From: Candidatus Zhuqueibacterota bacterium | Lineage (GTDB): Bacteria; Zhuqueibacterota; Zhuqueibacteria; Thermofontimicrobiales; Thiofontviventaceae | Reading direction: 5' to 3' | DNA length: 43,637 bases | NCBI GenBank assembly: GCA_016931935.1 | Contig: JAFGDW010000180.1 | Coordinates: forward strand, 1-43,637 | Shown here: positions 6,789-15,359 of the stretch, one piece after another | Layout: every line of letters begins with the position of its first letter | Position numbering within the stretch: position 1 is the stretch's first letter | Position numbers and translations under genes: made by a program | Notes under the pieces: model-generated | What the model was told of the DNA's origin: nothing | Database searches by the model: none | Seen by the model: only the letters and a program-made list of their open reading frames with translations

Positions 6789-8471
6789 ATGCGCGTACGA
6801 ATTACTATATTTATTTTCATTACGATCGTGATTATTCAGTCCGATTGCGTCCAGGATCAAGCCCCGGTTCAGGCCGTGCAAAAAGGGAATACGGTGCTGT
6901 ATGAAAACGAGATTATTGATCATGACCAGGAATGGGCGGCTGACACAACACGGATTATAAAATCGAACCTGTTCATTCAACATGCCACACTGCGAATCAA
7001 ACCCGGCGCTGCTGTTCAGTTGAGGGCAAATGCATCGATCACAGTCATGCAATCGGGAGGCATTATTGCCGAAGGAACGACTACAAAACATGTTCGTTTC
7101 GTTAAAGAAACCAAGGGGCAATCCGGGTGGAATCATATTTATTTAAGCAGTAATGTGAACGGCGATAGCTGCCGGTTTGTCAATTGCACATTCGATGGCG
7201 GCGGCGCCGATCCGGACTGGCCCGCTGCTATTTTTTGCCAGGATGTATCCCCAACCATTCTCAACTGTACCATATCCAACAGCCAATCCGCCGGCATTTC
7301 TTTGCAAGGTGATTGCTCAGCGGTTCAATTTAAAGGAAATACAATTACCGGCTGCGCTGATGTCCCGATCATGACAGATTTGATCAATGCCGCTCGAATC
7401 GACTCCGGCAGCTATACAAATAATGATGTCAATGAAATCCGTATTCTTAACGGAGAAATCCACCGCGACATTGCCTTGCCATTACATAACATGGCTTATC
7501 ACTTTACGGATTATGTGGATCTATTTGGCGCGACATTGAGCATTTTGCCCGGAACACTTTTAAAATTTGATGAACTAACCGGATTAGTGGCGCACGCAAA
7601 CAGCACACTTAATTTGAAAGCGACATCCGATTCGCCAATCCAACTGACAGGACACGAAACGACGCAAAATCGTTGGCAGGGTTTACAATTTGAAGCTGGT
7701 TCCACCGGAGAGATCGACTATTGCACAATTGACAACGCCGCGTACAATACCGACATCCCGGCATCGATTGTTATTAACAACGCATCTCCCACGCTGACGA
7801 ATTCACAAATAAAAGATGGATATGGTTATGGCATCTACCTATCAGGAATTTATCGCCCGGCACGTTTTGACAATAATATTATTACGCGTAATACCCAAGC
7901 GCCGGTAAGCGCCAATGCCGCAAACGTGTCACAACTAGCGTTAAACGATTATAAAGGGAACATCGACGATCTCATCGAAATTCGTGGCGGCGCGATTGAT
8001 GGGCTTATTAATCAGTACACTGAATGGCCGAAACTTAACGTCCCGGTTTACCGTATTCAGGGATCAATTTATATTGATCAGGGCACATTGGTGCTGTCAC
8101 CGGGAATACGCCTGGAGATGTCAGCGCAATCCAGCATTGAGATAAAAACCGGCGGTGAGCTTATTGCAAACGGTTCCAGCGGAATTATTACATTTACTGG
8201 CATCAAAAAAACTGCCGGATACTGGGGCAGCATTAAGTTTGCTGAAACATCCAGTCCGACTGGCAATTTGTTAAATATGTGCATCATTGAAAACGGCGGC
8301 GGTGCAAATTTACTACCCGGAATGATTTACTGCGATCGGTCTAGCCCAACAATTACCAATTGTCAGATCGGGCATAGTTTAACGTATGGAATTTATAAAA
8401 CAAACGGGGCAGCGCCCTATTTATTAAATAACATTTTTGACGATAATTTAATGGGGAATTTGTATCCGTGA
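6789..8471 (+). CDS. Lipoprotein with right-handed beta-helix (pectin-lyase fold) repeats
   Basis: This 560-residue protein begins with a hydrophobic leader, ITIFIFITIVII, followed by QSDC, a lipobox-like site that would anchor it to a membrane by lipidated Cys20. The rest is rich in short beta-helix turns of the type SPTILNCTISNSQSAGISLQG, SPTLTNSQIKDGYGYGIYLSG and SPTITNCQIGHSLTYGIYKTNG. Stretches LRIKPGAAVQLRANASI, LSILPGTLLKFDELTGL and LVLSPGIRLEMSAQSSI show that a larger unit of about 200 residues occurs two to three times. The fold is common in surface polysaccharide-binding or lyase-like proteins of FCB bacteria; no catalytic site is evident. A GGAGAG ribosome site precedes ATG 6789. 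Confidence 0.75.
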   Translation: MRVRITIFIFITIVIIQSDCVQDQAPVQAVQKGNTVLYENEIIDHDQEWAADTTRIIKSNLFIQHATLRIKPGAAVQLRANASITVMQSGGIIAEGTTTKHVRFVKETKGQSGWNHIYLSSNVNGDSCRFVNCTFDGGGADPDWPAAIFCQDVSPTILNCTISNSQSAGISLQGDCSAVQFKGNTITGCADVPIMTDLINAARIDSGSYTNNDVNEIRILNGEIHRDIALPLHNMAYHFTDYVDLFGATLSILPGTLLKFDELTGLVAHANSTLNLKATSDSPIQLTGHETTQNRWQGLQFEAGSTGEIDYCTIDNAAYNTDIPASIVINNASPTLTNSQIKDGYGYGIYLSGIYRPARFDNNIITRNTQAPVSANAANVSQLALNDYKGNIDDLIEIRGGAIDGLINQYTEWPKLNVPVYRIQGSIYIDQGTLVLSPGIRLEMSAQSSIEIKTGGELIANGSSGIITFTGIKKTAGYWGSIKFAETSSPTGNLLNMCIIENGGGANLLPGMIYCDRSSPTITNCQIGHSLTYGIYKTNGAAPYLLNNIFDDNLMGNLYP

Positions 8472-8476
8472 GACGC

Positions 8477-8503
8477 CAGACGTGAGATGTGAGACGAATG
8501 TTT
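8477..8503 (+). repeat. Dispersed repeat, GTGAGATGTGAGACG family (copy 2)
   Basis: CAGACGTGAGATGTGAGACG follows the lipoprotein stop within a few bases. It shares most positions with the copy at 6334. Confidence 0.7.
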
Positions 8504-8543
8504 CGTGGTAAAATAAGTGTCTCGCTGATGGCCGCTCAAATAA

Positions 8544-9470
8544 ATGTGTGGATGTCGTATGGGAAAAGGAAAACGAATTCAGGTTATTTACAACGCCAAT
8601 GCCGGATTAATTCATCCGATTCAACTAGTACGCCGGCTCATCAACTTTCATTTTCCTAAAAATTTGTGTCATGTGGATTTAAGGCTTACAAAACGCCGAG
8701 GTCACGCGTCTGACCTGGCGAAATTTGCAGTCCAAACCAAATGTGATATTATAATCGCGATTGGCGGCGATGGCACAATCAACGAAATTGCTTCGGAACT
8801 CGTAAATACACGGGTATGGTTCGGCATCATTCCCATGGGATCGGGAAATGGTTTCGCCCGCAGCATGGGCATCCCCCTGAATCTGTTTCGCGCATTCAGT
8901 AATATTACCCGGGGTGAAGTAAAACAAGTGGATGTTGCACTTGCTAACGACCGCTATTTTTTTACCACTTCCGGATTTGGCCTGGATGCCATGATTGGCA
9001 AACGCTTCGATGAAGGGAAAATCCGTGGCGCCGCGCCATACTATGTCGCCGGGATGCGAGAAATTATGCATTTTCAACCATCCCAGTATGAAATCCGGTT
9101 CGGTGACAAAGTTCTGAAACGCAAAGCCATTCTTGTGGCCGTGGCCAACATGAAACAGTACGGCATCAATGCCATTATTGCGCCGCACGCCAAGCCGGAC
9201 GATGGCGAACTTGATTTATGTATTGTAAGCGGGGATAAACTATTGCCTGCTATGATTCATCTTCCGAAATTATTTACCGGCCAAATTGATAAGGCACCCC
9301 ATGTGGAACTTTATCGTCATGCGGAGTTTAAAATAATCAGAGAAAAAGCCGAAGTTTATCATCTCGATGGTGAAGTGATTCATCAGAAAGAAAAAGAAAT
9401 AAACGTTTCGGTATTGCCAAAAGCATTAAATCTGATCGTGAACCCAAAACCGATTAAAGACCAACTATGA
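8544..9470 (+). CDS. YegS/BmrU-type lipid (diacylglycerol) kinase
   Basis: This 308-residue protein has the diacylglycerol-kinase catalytic fold: YNANAG near the N terminus, the nucleotide-binding GGDGTINEIA at 74-83, GIIPMGSGNGFARSMGIP at 94-111 and the distal SGFGLDA. Such enzymes phosphorylate diacylglycerol, or another lipid such as sphingosine or undecaprenol, at the cytoplasmic face of the membrane. The C-terminal DGELDLCIVSG and YHLDGEVI strands are the usual second domain. Start is ATG 8544 or ATG 8559, the latter giving MGKGKRIQVIYN. It overlaps the next gene by the four bases ATGA, so it belongs to the envelope operon with the TPR protein. Exact lipid substrate unknown. Confidence 0.85.
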   Translation: MCGCRMGKGKRIQVIYNANAGLIHPIQLVRRLINFHFPKNLCHVDLRLTKRRGHASDLAKFAVQTKCDIIIAIGGDGTINEIASELVNTRVWFGIIPMGSGNGFARSMGIPLNLFRAFSNITRGEVKQVDVALANDRYFFTTSGFGLDAMIGKRFDEGKIRGAAPYYVAGMREIMHFQPSQYEIRFGDKVLKRKAILVAVANMKQYGINAIIAPHAKPDDGELDLCIVSGDKLLPAMIHLPKLFTGQIDKAPHVELYRHAEFKIIREKAEVYHLDGEVIHQKEKEINVSVLPKALNLIVNPKPIKDQL

Positions 9471-12400
9471 AAAAACAGATCATTTGCCTGCTCATCATTC
9501 TGCTACCCGGATTGCTTTTTTCACAGGAGAGTCGTACACCGGAAGATCAGGCGTTTATCACAGCCAAAGGCATTTATGATGACGGGCTGTATAAAATTGC
9601 TGCTGATCAGTTGCGAAGTTTCGTTTCCAATTATCCCAACAGCCGGAGTCTGCCGATTGCGCGTTACCTGTTGGGAGAATCGTATTTTCAACTGAAAAAC
9701 TACCTGGATGCGATTTCTCAATTCCTGATGTTGATGCAAACCGCGCCGGCGCTGCAATATCGCGAAAAAGCGCTGTTCCGCATTGGTGAAGCTTATTTCC
9801 GCAGCAAGCAGTTCGATGATGCCGAACAGACGTTCAAAGACTTCATCACCGGTTACAGCACGAGCGAGCTTGCTGATAAAGCATATTATTGGCTGGCAGA
9901 ATCAGAATTTCAACAAAACCGGTTGGATGATGCCCTGCGGCATTACGGTGAAGTATATAGCCGTTACCCAAACAGCTCTTTGGCGGACTATGCCTTGTAC
10001 TCCGGCGGCTGGATATTGGAGCAGCAAAATAAGCAGGAAAAGGCCATTCAGATATATCAGAAACTTATCCAATCGTATCCATCGAGCAAACTGGTGGCAA
10101 CCGTTACCTATCGCGCCGGTCTATCAGCGTTTCAAGCAGATGATTTTTCTCAGGCAATCGAATGGTTGAGAAAAGCCACCACGCGATACCCCAACGATCC
10201 GCTGCGTCAGCAAGGCGAATTTTTCATTGCGGAAAGTCAATTCCAGCTTAAAGATTATACCCAGGCAATCGCCCAGTACGACAAGCTTTACCAGATGGCG
10301 CCAAATGGCGAATACGCTGATGATGCGTTATACGGTCAGGGCTGGGCCTATTCAAAGTTGAATAATTGCCAGCAGGCGATTCAATCATTTACACGGCTCA
10401 CCACGCAGCAGCCCAAAAGTCCGTTAACTCCCGCGGCTCTATTCGAAACCGGCCGTTGCCAAAACAAACTCGATCAACCACTGCAGGCCCGGCAATCGTA
10501 TCTGCAACTGATCCAATCGTTCCCGAATGATCCCAAAGCGCCGGCAGCATTATATGAAATTGGCTCGATCGATTTCACTTCCGGCAATTTCACACAAGCG
10601 CGAATTTTCTTCCAGCGTATCGTTAGCAATTTCCCCAAAAGTGATGCTGCAGCAGACGCGCTCTTTATGGGGGGAGAATGCGATCTGGCTGAAAAAATAT
10701 ATGACAGCGCCATCATCAATTTTTCCGATGTCGTAAAAAAATATCCCCTGGCTGCGGTAGCGCCGAACGCCATGTTCAAATTAGGCTGGACGCAGTTTCA
10801 GAACAAAGATTTTAAGGATGCGCTCGCTACCTTCAACCAATTCGCGAACCAGTATTCAGGTCACGATTTAATGGATGACTGTCTGTTCTGGAAAGCCGAA
10901 AGTCAGTTTCAACTGGGTGATTATAAAAATTCTCTGACCACATACAAACGTTTGGTGGACAGTTTTCCCAATTCACCGAAAGCGACTCAAGCACTATACG
11001 GTCTTGGCTGGAGTTCCCTGAAGCTTGCCAATTATAACGATGCCATCAAATATTTCCAAAAGACCGCCACAACGTTGAATGATCGCTCCGAAATGCGACA
11101 GGATGCATTGCTGCGTGAGGGCGACGCCTATTTCAATTTGAAGGATTACGTTGCCGCTATTCAGGCGTATCGTTCATCATTACAGGTAGGGGCGAAATCG
11201 AATTATTCAGTCGAAGCACAGTTTCAAATTGGGCAATGCTATTTCCGGCAATCGGATTACAATCAAGCAACCCGCGCTTTCAAACTGCTGATCGAACAAA
11301 ATCCAACCAGCTCATTTGCTGCTGAAGCCCAGTATATGATCGGCCGTGCGTTATTCAAAAGTGAAGCTTATGCGCAGGCGGTGGATGCATTTGATCTTGT
11401 TCAGTCAGAGTACCCAAACAGCGATTTTGTCGATGATGCGCTTTACGCCACCGGTGATTGTTTCTACAATCAATCGCGCTATCGCGAGGCGATTATTGAT
11501 TACCAGCGTGTGATTGATAATTATCCCAATAGCGATTTGGTAGACGACGCGATCAGCGGTATTCAATGGTCCTTGTTACAACAGAATAAAACCGACGAAG
11601 CGCTGGCATTTGCCGATAAATACATTAACATTTATCCCAATACAGCGTTAGCTGCCGAGCTTCAGTTCCGGAAGGCCGATTTGTACTTTAATTTACACCA
11701 GTACGACAAGGCAATTGCCGAATATGAAAAACTGGCGGAGCGGTACAGCAATCAGGAAAAACAATCGGGGAGCTGGTATTGGATTGGCGAAAGTTATCTG
11801 GCGATGGAGAACACACCAAAGGCGATTGAGTCATTTGAGCGACAGGCCAAAGATTATCCTGAAAGCAAGTACTCGCCAATGGCTTTGACGAAAGTCGGGG
11901 ATATTTACATAAATCAATCGGATTACGCCACTGCCATCACCAAATATCATGTGGTCGCTGAAAAATACAAAGGCACGGAATCCGATGCCCAGGCGCTGGT
12001 TAAAATTGGCCAATGCCAGGCGCTGGCAGGGGATGCGGATCAGGCACAAACAACGTTTCAAAAGGTGATTACACAATTCCCGAACAGCCCGGTGCGCTAC
12101 CAAGCGACACTCGAATTGGGCAAGGCCTACGCCAAACAGGGCGACTACGCCAATGCCAAAAACCAGTTCGACACCGTGCTCAGCAATCGCAACGATGAAA
12201 CCGCTGCCGAAGCCCAATATTGGCAGGGCAAAATTTTGCAGGACCAGAATAAACTCAGCGATGCGGTGGTCGAGTATCTGAAAGTAAAATACCTGTTCCC
12301 GGCGTACGAATACTGGGTCGTGTTCTCCATGTACGAAGCTGCTCAGGCCAACGAAACCATGGAACGCTACGGCGAAGCACGGTTGCTGTACCGGAATATT

Positions 12401-12472
12401 ATTGACAAATACACGATTAAAGAGTTCCAGCAGAAAGCTCAGCAACGTTTACAGACCATCGCGGGAAAGTGA
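9467..12472 (+). CDS. Exported large tetratricopeptide-repeat protein
   Basis: This 1001-residue protein starts with a clear signal peptide (MKKQIICLLIILLPGLLFSQ, cleavage near SQ/ES). Behind it are about 25 TPR units of the outer-membrane lipoprotein type, with recurring cores such as YPNSxLADxALYxxGW and AxYxLGESYFQLKNYxxAI. The repeats resemble those of BamD, YbgF/CpoB and large FCB periplasmic TPR scaffolds. There is no lipobox Cys, so it is probably periplasmic and soluble. Translational coupling to the lipid kinase (ATGA overlap) and the following beta-barrel gene place it in envelope assembly or transport. The precise partner is not shown by the sequence. Confidence 0.8.
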   Translation: MKKQIICLLIILLPGLLFSQESRTPEDQAFITAKGIYDDGLYKIAADQLRSFVSNYPNSRSLPIARYLLGESYFQLKNYLDAISQFLMLMQTAPALQYREKALFRIGEAYFRSKQFDDAEQTFKDFITGYSTSELADKAYYWLAESEFQQNRLDDALRHYGEVYSRYPNSSLADYALYSGGWILEQQNKQEKAIQIYQKLIQSYPSSKLVATVTYRAGLSAFQADDFSQAIEWLRKATTRYPNDPLRQQGEFFIAESQFQLKDYTQAIAQYDKLYQMAPNGEYADDALYGQGWAYSKLNNCQQAIQSFTRLTTQQPKSPLTPAALFETGRCQNKLDQPLQARQSYLQLIQSFPNDPKAPAALYEIGSIDFTSGNFTQARIFFQRIVSNFPKSDAAADALFMGGECDLAEKIYDSAIINFSDVVKKYPLAAVAPNAMFKLGWTQFQNKDFKDALATFNQFANQYSGHDLMDDCLFWKAESQFQLGDYKNSLTTYKRLVDSFPNSPKATQALYGLGWSSLKLANYNDAIKYFQKTATTLNDRSEMRQDALLREGDAYFNLKDYVAAIQAYRSSLQVGAKSNYSVEAQFQIGQCYFRQSDYNQATRAFKLLIEQNPTSSFAAEAQYMIGRALFKSEAYAQAVDAFDLVQSEYPNSDFVDDALYATGDCFYNQSRYREAIIDYQRVIDNYPNSDLVDDAISGIQWSLLQQNKTDEALAFADKYINIYPNTALAAELQFRKADLYFNLHQYDKAIAEYEKLAERYSNQEKQSGSWYWIGESYLAMENTPKAIESFERQAKDYPESKYSPMALTKVGDIYINQSDYATAITKYHVVAEKYKGTESDAQALVKIGQCQALAGDADQAQTTFQKVITQFPNSPVRYQATLELGKAYAKQGDYANAKNQFDTVLSNRNDETAAEAQYWQGKILQDQNKLSDAVVEYLKVKYLFPAYEYWVVFSMYEAAQANETMERYGEARLLYRNIIDKYTIKEFQQKAQQRLQTIAGK

Positions 12473-12475
12473 TAT

Positions 12476-12512
12476 GATGATCGGGTGATCAGTTTTCGGT
12501 AATCGGTGAAAT
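12476..12512 (-). repeat. Dispersed repeat, ATTACCGATCA family (copy 2, inverted)
   Basis: GATGATCGGGTGATCAG and CGGTAATCGGTGAAAT are the reverse of the words at 6469 and 29897. The rest of the 239-base spacer to 12711 shows no gene. Confidence 0.5.
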
Positions 12513-12711
12513 ACAATTCTCAGCGAAAACAATAGTAATAGAATGTCATTCCGGTTCACAGCGTTTTTTGGCGGGATACCGAAATCTCCTTCACAATTTT
12601 AAACAAGTGCGTCGAAAGCTTATATGATTGAGTAACCTTTTTGAAGCCCATAGCATTCTGTAAATTGAAGATCACTAACTTAAATTCAATCAAAATCAAA
12701 ATACAAACACT

Positions 12712-14340
12712 ATGAAACGAACACTCTGTTTATTCATTTTAATAACCGCCACCACGATCTATTTTTGGCGTACACCAGCATTCTCTCAAAACACCAAAAA
12801 CGCAAAACCCGACACCAGCAAAGCCAAACCGAATCTCGAGTTGCAGGATGTGATCATTTATGGCACTGACAAATCGCTGCGTACAACCGGCACCAAATTG
12901 CAACCCGGCGAGGAACATCTGCGATTGTTTAAACGGCCAATTGATTATCAGCCGACCATGGACGGGCAGCCGCTGCCATCAGGGAAGGCTACCGTTGCCG
13001 AACAAACCACCGCTATGCATTCGCTCACGCTGGTGTCGTTGGGGTACGGCCAGTTAAGCACCCCCGATGTTCAAGCAATGCACTGGCAGCAGTTCGATGC
13101 GTTTAACTATGGTCTCGACGCCAATTTTGCTCAAAGCGATGGCGAATATATCAATAGCCAATTCCAGCGAATGAGTGGGAGTGGCCATGTGGGGATTCAA
13201 TTTCAACCGGAAATGTTTGGAGAAATTCGGGGAATCGCCGGGGAACAAACATTCGGTCTTTACGGCGCGCGCGTGCCAACGATGGAACGTAACGCCGTAG
13301 CATATGCATTTTCTGGTGCCTTACAAACGACCTTGCAAGCAAAGCATCAATTAAACGCTATGGTAAGCTGGCAACGCGTTTATTTCTCAGATGCAGGCAC
13401 CGTGACGGATACTACTTCGGCGCTTTCCGATGAACGAACAGGAAGTTTTATGGTTTCGTATCAGGCGCCACTGCCGCGTCGCATGCAATTGAATTTGGCG
13501 GTTAATTCCGATTTCATTTCCACGCCGGAGATTGATAGTTCCTGGCAAGTCATGAATTACACGGCGGATCTGTTAATTCCAATCGGAACACATTTCTCGA
13601 TTCGACCGGCGTTAGTTTACGAATTTGTTTCCAACTATACAACTCGTATGTCACCGGGCATGGAATTTGTGTATACACCGTCTACCCGATTTGGCATATC
13701 TGCAAAAGCAAACCGTCAATTGCAACTGCGTTCAGTCAGAAGTTTAGAGAAACAAAATCCGTACATTGCAACGTCTGTGATCCCCATTGTGCAGGATATT
13801 ATGTTTAATGGCGAGGGGACAGCAGAACTAAAGCTTTCATCGCAATTGACGGCCCGCGCATCGTTGTCGGCACAACAAATTGCCGACTATGCTTACTGGC
13901 AACGCGATAGTAACGGCATGTTCATGCTGAATACGCTGAATGAAATTACGATTACAACCGCGGGAGTCGCCGCCACCTATGATATCTCACCCAATCAGGG
14001 ATTCCAGACTGGCTTCTATTATGTCATCGACAATTCGGATGTCGACGCTATTCCGTATCTGGAAGACTTTCGCATCCCGTTTGAACTGACGATGCAGTTA
14101 CCGTATCACATCGGCATTCAGGCGTCAGCCATCTGGATGGGCACGCGTTATGCTGATCTTGCAGCTACCCAAAAACTGGTCGATTATGTCACTGGCTCAT
14201 TCCGGGTTGAAAAACAACTGGGGAAACACATGACGCTGTATTCCCAAATTGACAACGCTAATGACAGCAATTATGAAGTCTGGCAAGGCTATCCGGCGTT
14301 TGGATTTTACACATTGATAGGGATCAGTGGCAAATGGTAG
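12712..14340 (+). CDS. Outer-membrane beta-barrel protein, TonB-receptor-like
   Basis: The 542-residue protein has a signal peptide ending near PAFSQ, a Lys/Pro-rich linker and ELQDVIIYGTDKSLRTTG, which resembles the TonB box and plug start of receptors. The remainder alternates polar and aromatic residues in transmembrane-strand style (FQTGFYYVIDN, GIQASAIWMGTRYADL, FRVEKQLGKHMTLYSQIDNANDSNYEVWQGYP). It ends in an aromatic strand (FGFYTLIGISGKW), the BAM recognition signal. A full plug domain of about 150 residues is not evident, so it may be a short barrel rather than a complete receptor. It follows the TPR gene by 239 bases and overlaps prmA by seven. Confidence 0.7.
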   Translation: MKRTLCLFILITATTIYFWRTPAFSQNTKNAKPDTSKAKPNLELQDVIIYGTDKSLRTTGTKLQPGEEHLRLFKRPIDYQPTMDGQPLPSGKATVAEQTTAMHSLTLVSLGYGQLSTPDVQAMHWQQFDAFNYGLDANFAQSDGEYINSQFQRMSGSGHVGIQFQPEMFGEIRGIAGEQTFGLYGARVPTMERNAVAYAFSGALQTTLQAKHQLNAMVSWQRVYFSDAGTVTDTTSALSDERTGSFMVSYQAPLPRRMQLNLAVNSDFISTPEIDSSWQVMNYTADLLIPIGTHFSIRPALVYEFVSNYTTRMSPGMEFVYTPSTRFGISAKANRQLQLRSVRSLEKQNPYIATSVIPIVQDIMFNGEGTAELKLSSQLTARASLSAQQIADYAYWQRDSNGMFMLNTLNEITITTAGVAATYDISPNQGFQTGFYYVIDNSDVDAIPYLEDFRIPFELTMQLPYHIGIQASAIWMGTRYADLAATQKLVDYVTGSFRVEKQLGKHMTLYSQIDNANDSNYEVWQGYPAFGFYTLIGISGKW

Positions 14341-15200
14341 CGGCAAAAACCTGGATCGAAATTACTGTCCCCGTGACGTCCGAATCATCGGAACCTATTG
14401 CCAATTATCTGTTTGAACTGGGATGCAGCGGTTGTTACGAGCGTAACGACGAACTGGTAGCCTATTTTTCACCGGATCAGTGGAATGATAGAATAGCCGC
14501 AGAATTGACACACTATTTGAGTGAGCTGACTCAACTCGGCTTCACTGATATTTCCACCCAATTTACCATCACTTCAATTCAGGATAAGGACTGGAACGCC
14601 TCCTGGAAAGCGTCGCTCGCGCCAATTTCCGTGATGCCCGGCCTGATTATCAAGCCAAGCTGGATTGATTATCAGCCGATGGATGGCGATGTGATCATCG
14701 AAATCGATCCGCAGATGGCATTTGGTACAGGCATGCATGCCACGACTCAGCTCATGCTCCGGCTAATGCGTCCGTTGGTGACACCCGGCTCGTCAGTTTT
14801 GGACATCGGCACTGGCTCCGGCATTCTAGCAATCGCAGCCGCTAAACTGGTTACTTGTACCGTAATTGCATTTGACAACGATCCCATCGCTACAGAAACA
14901 GCGCGTATAAATTCAAGATTAAATAATTGTGCGGATATGATCGAATTTTTTACTGGCACGACGGCAAGTATCGGCTCCCTGCATTTCGATCTGCTGATCG
15001 CCAACGTGAATCGCGCAGCAATTCAGAGCATGCTGGGTGATATGAAACATCTAATGAAGCCGCACGCAAGGATGGTGCTGTCCGGAATTTTGACTGATGA
15101 AGTGCATTTAATTCGGGATGCACTGGCGCAACTGTCGATGAAAATTGTGACACTGGAAACACAGGATGAGTGGTCGGGGTTGGTGGTGACGATGAATTAA
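14334..15200 (+). CDS. prmA: Ribosomal protein L11 methyltransferase
   Basis: This 288-residue methyltransferase trimethylates lysines and the N terminus of ribosomal protein L11 using SAM. PrmA hallmarks are present: an N-terminal alpha/beta domain with DKDWNASWKASLAPI (85-99), the loop PQMAFGTGMHATTQLML (126-142), and the SAM-binding VLDIGTGSGILAIAAAKL (155-172). FDNDP (180-184) and the catalytic-loop DLLIANVNRAAI follow. The Asn-Val-Asn-Arg in that loop is a mild variant of the commoner NIL pattern. The start ATG at 14334 lies inside the end of the beta-barrel gene, so the two are translationally coupled. Length is normal for the family (about 290). Confidence 0.92.
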   Translation: MVAAKTWIEITVPVTSESSEPIANYLFELGCSGCYERNDELVAYFSPDQWNDRIAAELTHYLSELTQLGFTDISTQFTITSIQDKDWNASWKASLAPISVMPGLIIKPSWIDYQPMDGDVIIEIDPQMAFGTGMHATTQLMLRLMRPLVTPGSSVLDIGTGSGILAIAAAKLVTCTVIAFDNDPIATETARINSRLNNCADMIEFFTGTTASIGSLHFDLLIANVNRAAIQSMLGDMKHLMKPHARMVLSGILTDEVHLIRDALAQLSMKIVTLETQDEWSGLVVTMN

Positions 15201-15224
15201 GGGCGTTTAAAATGCCCATTTTCT
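15201..15224 (+). terminator. Terminator after prmA
   Basis: The hairpin GGGCGTT-TAA-AATGCCC (15201-15217, one G-U pair) directly follows the prmA stop and is followed by ATTTTCT. The stem is short but well placed. Confidence 0.5.
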
Positions 15225-15283
15225 ATTTATATTCGTCCCACTGCCAGGCATCTCAAATCCGATTATGCAATCAAAAAAATAAA

Positions 15284-15311
15284 GGCAGAATGATTTTTTA
15301 ATTATTCTGCC
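15284..15311 (-). terminator. Terminator of the leftward esterase gene
   Basis: The 8-bp stem GGCAGAAT (15284-15291) pairs with ATTCTGCC (15304-15311) across a 12-base loop. On the minus strand it is followed by TTTATTTTTTT. It lies about 50 bases beyond the esterase stop. Confidence 0.75.
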
Positions 15312-15359
15312 CAATTATAAATTTTATCCATCCAAGACATCATATATTTAAAAATACAA

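Noticed and set aside
6591..7136. Leftward 181-codon frame
   Set aside because: It lies opposite the small Cys-rich gene and the start of the beta-helix lipoprotein, both with ribosome sites; no domain is seen in it.
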